NCBI RefSeq assembly: GCF_013204845.1
Contig: NZ_JABMKY010000009.1
Coordinates: 186,001-250,000 of the forward strand
DNA length: 64,000 bases
Direction: 5' to 3'
Origin: Paenibacillus qinlingensis
GTDB lineage: Bacteria; Bacillota; Bacilli; Paenibacillales; NBRC-103111
Positions 56,949 through 64,000 of this stretch are shown here, piece by piece. A program made the translations under genes and the position numbers. The notes beneath the pieces were generated by a model. It was not told the origin of the DNA. It ran no database searches and was given only the letters and a program-made list of their open reading frames with translations. Position 1 is the stretch's first letter. The number at the start of each line of letters is the position of its first letter.

Positions 56949-58547
56949 TTGGTTAACACGAAAAGCAATCCCCATACGCACAACCACCAAGCTGATATCG
57001 TCGTGATCGGCGGTGGAACTGGCGGATATGCAGCCGCACTAGCCGCTGCCAAATCCGGTAAAAAAGTGATCATGACCGAAGAAACCGACTGGATCGGCGG
57101 GCAATTAACGAGCCAAGCCGTTCCGCCCGATGAGCACCCATGGATCGAACAGTTTGGCTGCACACGCAGTTATCGACAGTTCCGAGAAGGTGTACGTGAC
57201 TATTACCGCCGTCATTTCCCACTTACCTCAGAGGCGCGTTCAAGACCACATCTTAATCCTGGGAATGGCGGCGTTTCACGGTTATGTCATGAGCCGCGGG
57301 CAGCGTTAGCCGTCCTGCACGATATGCTGGCTCCCTATGTTAACAGCGGGCGCTTGCAGATTCTAACTCGCCATCGCCTAGAATCCGTATCTGTGGACGG
57401 TGATGATGTTCATTCCGTCACAGTTCGCAACTTAACGAGCGGCGAGAGCGTGACGCTGCATGGTACTTATTTCCTTGACGCCACCGAATGTGGCGATGTG
57501 CTGCCACTTGCGGGTGCGGAATATGTGACAGGTGCTGAGTCTAAAAGTCAGACTGGCGAGCCAAATGCCGTAGATGGTGATGCCCTACCGCAAGACATGC
57601 AGGGATTCACGTACTGTTTCGCCATGGATTACATCGAAGGTGAAGACCACACCATTGCGCGCCCAGAGCGCTATGACTTCTGGAAAACGTACAAAGCAGA
57701 CTTCTGGCCTGATCGGCTGCTCAGCTGGTCGGGTGTTCGTCCGAGCACGTTGGAGCATGTCTCCTATGAACTGTTTGAAGGCACGGACAAGTACTCTTTA
57801 TTCTTTTATCGGCGCATTATTGATAGTCGGAACTTCCAGGAAGGCTTTTATCCCGGTGACATTACATTGGTCAATTGGCCGCAGAACGACTACTGGCTAG
57901 GCTCAGTTATCGATGTCAGCGCAGAGGAACGAGAGCAACACCTATGGGATGCAAAACAGCTCAGCTTATCCTTGCTCTATTGGCTGCAAACGGAAGCACC
58001 TAGGCCTGATGGCGGGCAAGGTTACCCCGGTCTTCGCCTGCGTCCAGATATCGTCGGTACGGATGATGGGCTGGCTATGTATCCCTACATACGAGAGTCG
58101 CGCAGGATTAAAGCCGAATTTACTGTTCTGGAGCAACATGTAAGCACTGCGTGCCGACCTGACGGGAAAGCCGAACAGTTCCATGACTCCGTTGGTATCG
58201 GTTGTTACCGCATCGACCTCCATCCGAGTACGGGCAATCGTCATTATATAGATGTCTCTTCCCTACCCTTCCAGATTCCACTGGGCAGCTTGATTCCGAT
58301 CCGAATGAACAATTTGCTGCCAGCATGCAAAAATCTGGGTGTCACCCACATCACCAATGGATGTTACCGACTACATCCTGTCGAGTGGAATATTGGCGAA
58401 GCGGCTGGTTTTCTCGCAAGTCACTGTATCGATCGTGGCATCATGCCACGTGAAGTACGCAATGAGGCTTCTGAGCTTCGCACTTTCCAGACTATGCTTG
58501 AAAGCTACGGCATCGAGTTGGCTTGGCCTACGATACGTCCTGTCTAA
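56949..58547 (+). CDS. FAD-dependent oxidoreductase (PF12831-like), locus F
   Basis: A 532-residue flavoprotein with the FAD motif DIVVIGGGTGGYAAALAAAK at about 16-35, DWIGGQLTSQ and a second signature YFLDATECGDVLPLAGAEY. The start is TTG at 56949, ten bases after GGAGG. It is the second PF12831-like enzyme in the window and lacks the HEAT-like tail of the locus B protein. The next gene is a Gfo/Idh/MocA dehydrogenase (32 bp), then a secreted TIM-barrel protein, so a sugar-oxidising role is plausible but unproven. Confidence 0.87.
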   Translation: MVNTKSNPHTHNHQADIVVIGGGTGGYAAALAAAKSGKKVIMTEETDWIGGQLTSQAVPPDEHPWIEQFGCTRSYRQFREGVRDYYRRHFPLTSEARSRPHLNPGNGGVSRLCHEPRAALAVLHDMLAPYVNSGRLQILTRHRLESVSVDGDDVHSVTVRNLTSGESVTLHGTYFLDATECGDVLPLAGAEYVTGAESKSQTGEPNAVDGDALPQDMQGFTYCFAMDYIEGEDHTIARPERYDFWKTYKADFWPDRLLSWSGVRPSTLEHVSYELFEGTDKYSLFFYRRIIDSRNFQEGFYPGDITLVNWPQNDYWLGSVIDVSAEEREQHLWDAKQLSLSLLYWLQTEAPRPDGGQGYPGLRLRPDIVGTDDGLAMYPYIRESRRIKAEFTVLEQHVSTACRPDGKAEQFHDSVGIGCYRIDLHPSTGNRHYIDVSSLPFQIPLGSLIPIRMNNLLPACKNLGVTHITNGCYRLHPVEWNIGEAAGFLASHCIDRGIMPREVRNEASELRTFQTMLESYGIELAWPTIRPV

Positions 58548-58579
58548 CATTAATCATCCATAAGAAGAGGTGCATGTTC

Positions 58580-59638
58580 ATGAGTAAAATACGAATTGGT
58601 GTCATTGGCGCAGGTTCCATATCCGAAATGCATTTGAAATCGTATCATACGAATCCGGATGCTGAACTCTATGCCATCTGTGATCTGAACGAGGAACGCG
58701 CAAAAGCAAAAGCTGAGAAATATGGCATCCAACATATCTATACAAGTTATGAGGAATTGCTAGCAAATGAGGCTATAGATGCTATTAGCATTTGTACATG
58801 GAACAATAGCCATGCCCAAATATCCATTGCCGCCTTGGAGGCTGGTAAAAACGTACTCACCGAAAAGCCACTATGTACATCGGTGAAAGAGGCGTTGGAA
58901 GTCGAAGATGCAGTTCGCCGTACTGGCAAAACGCTGCAAGTCGGTTTCGTTCGCCGGTACGCTTCCAATACCCGCATCATCAAATCGTTCCTCGATAACA
59001 ACGAGCTCGGCGACATTTACTACGCGAAGGCATCCTGCATTCGTCGTTTGGGCAACCCAGGTGGCTGGTTCTCCGATGTGGATCGTTCGGGTGGCGGCCC
59101 TTTGATCGACGTAGGTGTACATGTGATTGATCTGTGCTGGTACTTGATGGGACGACCTAAAGTCAAATCCATTTCTGGTAATACCTACAAAAAACTTGGG
59201 AATCGTGCCAATGTGAAGAACTTGGCTTTTTACAAAGCTGCTGATTATGACCCCACTCATAATACAGTCGAGGATTTGGCCAATGCCCTCATTCGATTTG
59301 AGAACGGTGCTTCGATCCTGGTTGACGTTAGCTTTACGCTTCATGCCAAGGAAGACGAATTGACGGTTAAGCTATACGGGGACAAAGGCGGAGCAGAATT
59401 AGAACCGCAGTTATCCATCATTACAGAGAAGTACGATACCATTCTGAATCTTACTCCGCAGATTAATAATCTTTCTTTCGATTTTGTTGCCGGCTTTCAG
59501 GATGAAATCAATTACTTTATTGAAGTCTGCCAAGGTAAAAAGGAGACTCTATCACCTGTACAGGACGGGGTTGAGATGATGAAAATACTATGTGGTGTCT
59601 ATGAATCTAGCGAAAAAGGTGAAGAAATCCGCTTCTAG
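58580..59638 (+). CDS. Gfo/Idh/MocA-family NAD(P)-dependent sugar oxidoreductase
   Basis: About 352 residues. The Rossmann motif is RIGVIGAGSISEMH, the family's EKP motif lies in NVLTEKPLCTS near residue 95, and the C-terminal domain contains GGGPLIDVGVHVIDLCW. The start is ATG 58580, with AGAGGTG upstream; the frame to 58523 overlaps the preceding gene. Members oxidise or reduce sugars, inositols or keto-sugars with NAD(P). Together with the FAD oxidoreductase upstream it may carry out two-step redox handling of a sugar. Confidence 0.92.
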   Translation: MSKIRIGVIGAGSISEMHLKSYHTNPDAELYAICDLNEERAKAKAEKYGIQHIYTSYEELLANEAIDAISICTWNNSHAQISIAALEAGKNVLTEKPLCTSVKEALEVEDAVRRTGKTLQVGFVRRYASNTRIIKSFLDNNELGDIYYAKASCIRRLGNPGGWFSDVDRSGGGPLIDVGVHVIDLCWYLMGRPKVKSISGNTYKKLGNRANVKNLAFYKAADYDPTHNTVEDLANALIRFENGASILVDVSFTLHAKEDELTVKLYGDKGGAELEPQLSIITEKYDTILNLTPQINNLSFDFVAGFQDEINYFIEVCQGKKETLSPVQDGVEMMKILCGVYESSEKGEEIRF

Positions 59639-59657
59639 GGAAGGAATGTGAAACCAA

Positions 59658-62600
59658 TTGAAACAATCGAAATGGCTAATCATGACTTTATTGATTACAC
59701 TACTCGCTTCTTCTTGGTCCATAACCGCATCTGCGGCAACCAGCCCCACTGATTTTATTGAAGTCGAAGCAGCTCCCGTCGATATCACCATTGATATTGA
59801 AGGTCCGCGCAAGCAAATCAATGCCATTGATACGGATATGAGTCGAATCACCGATTATGTCGCATTATTCACAACGGAATTTGCAACATCCGTTACCGTT
59901 GGCACCACCTCCATCGGTGTTGTCGTCGATGCGACAAATCATGTGACTCGGGTTGTCAATCCATCCGTTAACGGCGGTGTGCCTGTCTGGACAGGACCGA
60001 CAACCTTGACGACCCCTCAAGGCGGCTTCATTCTTGTCGCGAATGATGACAGCTGGGCGAACAAAACCTTTAAACAGTATCTAGCCAAAAATTTCAAGGT
60101 TGGCGACCTCATTAAGCTGCGTAAAAATGGCGAAGTGGTCCCTGTCTCCGCACTTATGACGGGTCAAGGGCCTCAAGCGCGACTTAAACTGGATAACGAC
60201 GATTGGTTTACGGTAACCGTGCCGAAAACGACGATTTCCGGCAAGTTGGAAAACTTGGAGTCAGGTATCACCTATGCGATTCGCGTTAACCAGACTTCGA
60301 TTGCTTTGCAAGCGAATGGTACTTTCCAGAGTGAGTTAGGCCTCGCTGAAGGCGTGAATTACCTTGATGTCGTCGCCTCTAAGAATGGCGTAGAGAATGA
60401 TCGAAAAACACTTGTTGTGTTTTATAAAAAACAAACCAGTATTGCCAAAGAAGTCGTCCTCTGGGTCGACCAAGGAACCAATATTTTCAAACTGCAAACG
60501 CCAGAAAATATTCGTGATATGCTGACCAAAGCGAAAGACGCTGGTGTGACCGCTATTGCGCTTGATGTCAAAGGCGTCGAAGGCTTCGCCAACTATAAGA
60601 AGAACGATTTGACGAATCGTCCGCACATCTCTCAAATGACAGCGCCAACGCGTGCGGGTGCCAACCCGAATCTGGATATGTTGGAAGAGTTTATCAAGTA
60701 CGGACATCAGCTTGGTATCAAAATTCATGCAGCATTCAACGTTTTTGCTGAAGGCTCGCCTGCACACAACGAGTATGGATTGCTGAACCAGCATCTGGAT
60801 TGGGAAGAGCATGTGTACCGTCCTGAGGATAACGGCCAAATTTTGCGTCTGCGTGAGAGCAAATACTATACATCGGGCAAGTCCCTCGTTGCTTTCGTGA
60901 ACCCAGCCAATGATGACGTAAGAGCTTTTGAGCTGAAAAACATGGAAGAAGTGATCAAGAACTATGATGTAGACGGTGTAGTTCTTGATCGTACCCGCTA
61001 TGACAACGAAACGGCCGACTTCAGCCCCTTGACGCGCACGAAGTTTGAGGCGTTTCTTGCTACTCGGGGTAAGCAGCTGACGAATTGGCCTGCGGATGTT
61101 TTCAGCTACGTGAACAATGTTCGTCAAGCGGGTCCGCTCATTAATGACTGGTGGGAGTTCCGCTCGCAAACGATCAAAACGTTTACGGATGATGTTCGTT
61201 TACTAACCGATCGTTACTCCGCTTTGAAAGGTCATAAGGTCTATTCTTCCGCTTATGTGGGTTCTTGGTTTGAGTCTTACTATTTGAACGGCGTCCATTG
61301 GGGCAGTCCGAATTTCAAGTACGACAGCCGTTTGCAACTGCCGGATGACAGCCTTTATACGGACTCATACGCGCAGACCGGATATGCAGGCAACATCGAT
61401 TTCCTCATGATTGGTACGTATCAAACGACACAAAAGGAAATCGAACACCACATTACCTTGGGTAACATCGTAACGAACGGTGAAGTCCCGATGTATGCTA
61501 GTATTGCTTTGGCGAACATTCAAGACCCACCACTGCAGCGTTCCGTGTTTCAAGCTGGCTTGTCGCAATCGAATGGCCTCATGCTCTTCGATCTTTCACA
61601 AGTGAACTGGTCCGTGGTGAAGGCATCGCTCCATGACGTGGCTTATGTAAAGGATTATCAAATCGGCTCAAGCATCCCAGGCAGTCCGGAGTCATTCCTT
61701 GAAGGTGATCTCTTCAATGTGAGTCGAAACGAGAATAATCTCAACATTTATTCCGATGACTTCGGTCAAACGACGGCCACCAGCACGTTCGGTGTAGAAG
61801 CTATCGTGGACAGCTCAGGAAAAGTCACGAAAGTCGTGAACCAGCAGCAGGCGCTTACCTGGAACTGGGCTACTATGTCGCCGAATAACAGTGTGATTCC
61901 ACAAGGCGGCTTCGTTATCTCTGCGCTGGATGCTTCTGGTGTGCGGACGAGAAGGCAGTTGGTCGCAAGAACCTACAAGGTCGGTGATGACGTACGTTCG
62001 GCCGTGCTTCGCGGGTATTTGGATTATGAGAGTACGAGTACAGCCCTGCGTAATCTAGAGATCAAAGGCGAAGTCGAAGTGATTGGAACGGGGACACCAC
62101 GTGTTCTTCTGAACGGCGTACCGGCTGAGGTGTCCAGTAGTGGAGACTTTATCGGGAATGTGGATCTCGCAATCGGGGTAAATAATGTGAAAATTTCCGT
62201 CTATGTAGATGGTCGCAAAACGAACGAGAAAACCGTAAACATCACGCGTACAGCTCCTGTCCTCACAGGTATTCAGCTTGATGCTGCTGCCTATCGCCTT
62301 GTTGTTGGTGACAAGCACGCATCCGTAACGACCGCCGTTTATTCAGATCAGTCGAGCGCCGTTGTCGCTGGAGCTACATTCAGCTCCAGTAATCCATCGG
62401 TAGCCACTGTTGCCGCAGATGGTAACGTTACCGCATTGAAAGCAGGAACCACGGAAATTACGGCTAGCTTCGAAGGTAAAACCGCTAAGTCCATCGTATC
62501 TGTCGTGGATGTGGCAAGTCTCAGCTTCGACGAGAACAAGCACAGTCTTGTCAAAGGCGAAACTTACCAAGCGCCACTTAAAGTAACTTACTCCGATGGC

Positions 62601-62813
62601 GTCAATGCCTACATCAACCAAGATGTGGCCTACAGCTCTTCCCACGATAAAGTAGCGTCTATTACAACTAACGGCGTCATCACAGCTGTGAAGCCCGGAT
62701 CAGCTACAATAAAAGCTTCCTATCGTGGCAAGCAGGCTGATATTAAGATTAAAGTGTTCAACAGCCATAAAGATAAAAATGAAGATGCGGTGATGGAGGA
62801 ATCCATCGACTGA
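59658..62813 (+). CDS. Secreted TIM-barrel glycoside-hydrolase-like protein with duplicated flanking modules and Big_2 domains
   Basis: A 1051-residue protein that starts at TTG 59658 with a signal peptide to about ASA|ATSP. A GHL10/DUF187-like TIM barrel (about 265-690) has VLWVDQGTN at its entry, ALDVKGVEGFANYK and YDVDGVVLDRTRYDN. Both sides carry a related block of about 170-180 residues (about 74-254 and 703-865), with PQGGFIL/PQGGFVI and KVGDLI/KVGDDV in each. Two Big_2-like domains (about 868-951 and 954-1035) close the protein. The ribosome site (GGAAGG) is about 13 bases away, so the exact start is uncertain. Catalytic activity and substrate are unknown. Confidence 0.82.
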   Translation: MKQSKWLIMTLLITLLASSWSITASAATSPTDFIEVEAAPVDITIDIEGPRKQINAIDTDMSRITDYVALFTTEFATSVTVGTTSIGVVVDATNHVTRVVNPSVNGGVPVWTGPTTLTTPQGGFILVANDDSWANKTFKQYLAKNFKVGDLIKLRKNGEVVPVSALMTGQGPQARLKLDNDDWFTVTVPKTTISGKLENLESGITYAIRVNQTSIALQANGTFQSELGLAEGVNYLDVVASKNGVENDRKTLVVFYKKQTSIAKEVVLWVDQGTNIFKLQTPENIRDMLTKAKDAGVTAIALDVKGVEGFANYKKNDLTNRPHISQMTAPTRAGANPNLDMLEEFIKYGHQLGIKIHAAFNVFAEGSPAHNEYGLLNQHLDWEEHVYRPEDNGQILRLRESKYYTSGKSLVAFVNPANDDVRAFELKNMEEVIKNYDVDGVVLDRTRYDNETADFSPLTRTKFEAFLATRGKQLTNWPADVFSYVNNVRQAGPLINDWWEFRSQTIKTFTDDVRLLTDRYSALKGHKVYSSAYVGSWFESYYLNGVHWGSPNFKYDSRLQLPDDSLYTDSYAQTGYAGNIDFLMIGTYQTTQKEIEHHITLGNIVTNGEVPMYASIALANIQDPPLQRSVFQAGLSQSNGLMLFDLSQVNWSVVKASLHDVAYVKDYQIGSSIPGSPESFLEGDLFNVSRNENNLNIYSDDFGQTTATSTFGVEAIVDSSGKVTKVVNQQQALTWNWATMSPNNSVIPQGGFVISALDASGVRTRRQLVARTYKVGDDVRSAVLRGYLDYESTSTALRNLEIKGEVEVIGTGTPRVLLNGVPAEVSSSGDFIGNVDLAIGVNNVKISVYVDGRKTNEKTVNITRTAPVLTGIQLDAAAYRLVVGDKHASVTTAVYSDQSSAVVAGATFSSSNPSVATVAADGNVTALKAGTTEITASFEGKTAKSIVSVVDVASLSFDENKHSLVKGETYQAPLKVTYSDGVNAYINQDVAYSSSHDKVASITTNGVITAVKPGSATIKASYRGKQADIKIKVFNSHKDKNEDAVMEESID

Positions 62814-62840
62814 GTTTTCCTCATATGCGTAGCCGCTTCT

Positions 62841-62880
62841 GCACCCGAGCTCATCGATATGTCGATGAACTCGGGTGCTT
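62841..62880. terminator. Bidirectional terminator between locus F and the reductase gene
   Basis: GCACCCGAG and CTCGGGTGC form a perfect outer stem, extended inward by TCATCGA and TCGATGA. It lies between converging genes 28 bp from both stops. Plus-strand side continues TTTGCTTTG. Confidence 0.85.
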
Positions 62881-62907
62881 TGCTTTGCCGGCACCATTAG
62901 TGCGAAA

Positions 62908-63831
62908 TTACTGAACATGCATGTCCGATTTGATATCATGCTGACTTAAAAATTTCATTAAATCATTCTTCAGTTGCACAATCTCATTAGTGGCACTATT
63001 CGCAAAATCCGGCAGCATCATATCACTTACCATTTTAGTTCGCAGCCATGCCATAAAGAAAAGATCCAAAAATATGTTTGGAAATATAAGCGCCATTCTA
63101 AGCATTGGTGGATCAATTGAGACACCGGCTTTTTGTATTGCCCTTAGATACGTTTTTAAAGTGACTGTTATTTGGCGTGCTGTCTTTCTGGTTCTGACTG
63201 TTTTTTTGTCAATTACTTTATTCTCAGAATGCAAAAAGCTCAACAGGGCAATGTCTGCTACGGAATGTGTGATTAGATATGCTTGCATATCCTTTTTAAT
63301 AACGTAGGGAAGCTTTGCTCTTTTAAATATTTTTGCGAGGTTTTCTATGCGCTCTGTCACTACGCCATTCATTTCACCAAATACAGTTGCCACTATAATC
63401 TTTGGCATAAATCGAGCATACAATACGCCATCTTTAATCTGTCCGCCGAAGCCGGGAAAAGCTGGTAAAAGTCTATCCCCTACGATATTCAGCCACGAAG
63501 AGAATCCAATTGAATTATTCGTCATCGTAACGATATGTTTGCTTTGATTATCTTTTAGTGCTAACAACGCGGATTCGGACCGATCATAACGAACGGTAAC
63601 GAAAATAAAATCGTATACATCGTCATTTTCGAGCGTATCAATGACATTCACTTGTATGGATCTAACTGTACCTTTTTCTTTATATTGCAGGCCGTTTTCT
63701 CTTAATGATTTAAATCTATTAGATCGCGCAAACAGGCTAACGTCAAACCCTGCTTCAATAAGCTTAATTGCATACATGCTCCCGATAACACCTGCACCAA
63801 AAATTAAAATTCTTTCTTGCTTTACTGACAT
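62908..63831 (-). CDS. 2-dehydropantoate 2-reductase-family protein (ApbA/PanE-like)
   Basis: About 307 residues with the NADP-binding motif ILIFGAGVIGSMYAIKL at the N-terminus and an all-helical C-terminal domain, as in ketopantoate reductases. The start is ATG 63831 (MSVKQERI), five bases after GGGGTGG. No other pantothenate gene lies nearby, and many family members act on other 2-keto acids, so panE itself is not claimed. It is divergent from a gene beginning at 63980. Confidence 0.85.
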   Translation of the reverse strand: MSVKQERILIFGAGVIGSMYAIKLIEAGFDVSLFARSNRFKSLRENGLQYKEKGTVRSIQVNVIDTLENDDVYDFIFVTVRYDRSESALLALKDNQSKHIVTMTNNSIGFSSWLNIVGDRLLPAFPGFGGQIKDGVLYARFMPKIIVATVFGEMNGVVTERIENLAKIFKRAKLPYVIKKDMQAYLITHSVADIALLSFLHSENKVIDKKTVRTRKTARQITVTLKTYLRAIQKAGVSIDPPMLRMALIFPNIFLDLFFMAWLRTKMVSDMMLPDFANSATNEIVQLKNDLMKFLSQHDIKSDMHVQ

Positions 63832-63862
63832 GAAAACCACCCCTACTTATGAACATTATCTT

Positions 63863-63890
63863 TTGATTATCAGACAACATGTTGTATGAT
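63863..63890 (+). promoter_or_regulatory. Promoter with internal palindromic operator for the gene at 63980
   Basis: TTGATT (63863-63868) and TATGAT (63885-63890) are separated by 16 bases. The spacer contains the perfect 12-bp palindrome ACAACATGTTGT (63874-63885), which overlaps the first base of the -10 box. This is a typical repressor site arrangement. It may also control the divergent reductase gene. Confidence 0.55.
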
Positions 63891-63979
63891 GTGATTGTAA
63901 ATCTTTATTATTCCTCGATCAACCATCAGTATTTCAGTATTTGTCGGATGATCTTCTTATTCGCCAGTAGGAGGGAAAC

Positions 63980-64000
63980 ATGAAAAAGCAACCCCAAATA
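63980..64000 (+). CDS. First codons of a gene leaving the window
   Basis: AGGAGG six bases before ATG opens a frame reading MKKQPQI to the end of the window. The palindromic promoter ahead of it would suit an autoregulated repressor, but seven residues do not allow identification. Confidence 0.55.

Noticed and set aside
56852..57163. 103-codon minus-strand frame at the start of locus F
   Set aside because: Overlaps the FAD-binding region of the oxidoreductase on the opposite strand; Gly/Ala-rich coding produces it.
60336..61169. 277-codon frame opposite the TIM-barrel gene
   Set aside because: It lies wholly inside a well-supported gene on the other strand and has no recognisable domain or ribosome site.

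Overview
The window looks like a chromosomal segment of Paenibacillus or a close relative in the Bacillota. The signs are LplA/LplB/LplC-type sugar importers without an ATPase gene, YesM/YesN-type kinase and regulator pairs, strong AGGAGG ribosome sites, SLH-anchored exoenzymes and frequent TTG/GTG starts. No transposase, integrase, tRNA, rRNA or CRISPR array was seen. Species and substrate cannot be fixed from sequence alone.

Almost everything belongs to carbohydrate-utilisation loci. Locus A (about 1-9941, minus strand) runs from an unsaturated glucuronyl hydrolase through two permeases and a binding lipoprotein to two tandem PL8 polysaccharide lyases; the second lyase leaves the window. 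A 1-kb non-coding gap follows. It holds two terminators and a decaying 29-bp minisatellite. Locus B (10956-28382, minus) starts with a binding lipoprotein, two permeases and a membrane-bound AraC regulator. It continues with two coupled flavoproteins, a jelly-roll protein flanked by golvesin-like domains, a heparinase II/III-like protein with SLH anchors, and a multidomain adhesin or carbohydrate-binding protein. A TetR regulator and an NADP glutamate dehydrogenase separate B from C.

Locus C (about 31161-40453) encodes two permeases, a binding protein, a GH29 fucosidase-like enzyme and a sugar isomerase-like protein, divergent from a kinase/regulator pair. Locus D (40543-50241, minus) encodes a kinase, regulator, binding protein, two permeases, a GH63/GH37-like toroid hydrolase and a GH43-like enzyme. 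Locus E (50783-56722, minus) is unusual: an SGNH esterase, a binding lipoprotein translationally coupled to a sensor kinase with no permease or response regulator beside it, then a MATE exporter. Divergent locus F (56949-62813, plus) encodes a FAD oxidoreductase, a Gfo/Idh/MocA dehydrogenase and a large secreted TIM-barrel protein. The right edge has a ketopantoate-reductase-family gene and the first codons of a divergent gene.

A working model: secreted lyases and surface-anchored enzymes cut a uronic-acid-containing polysaccharide, four importers bring in oligosaccharides (presumably sharing an MsmX-type ATPase encoded elsewhere), and cytosolic GH88, GH29, GH43 and GH63-like enzymes finish the job. 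Sulfatases are absent, which argues mildly against heavily sulfated glycans. The two PF12831-like flavoprotein loci have no obvious role in this scheme and are the best candidates for undescribed chemistry.
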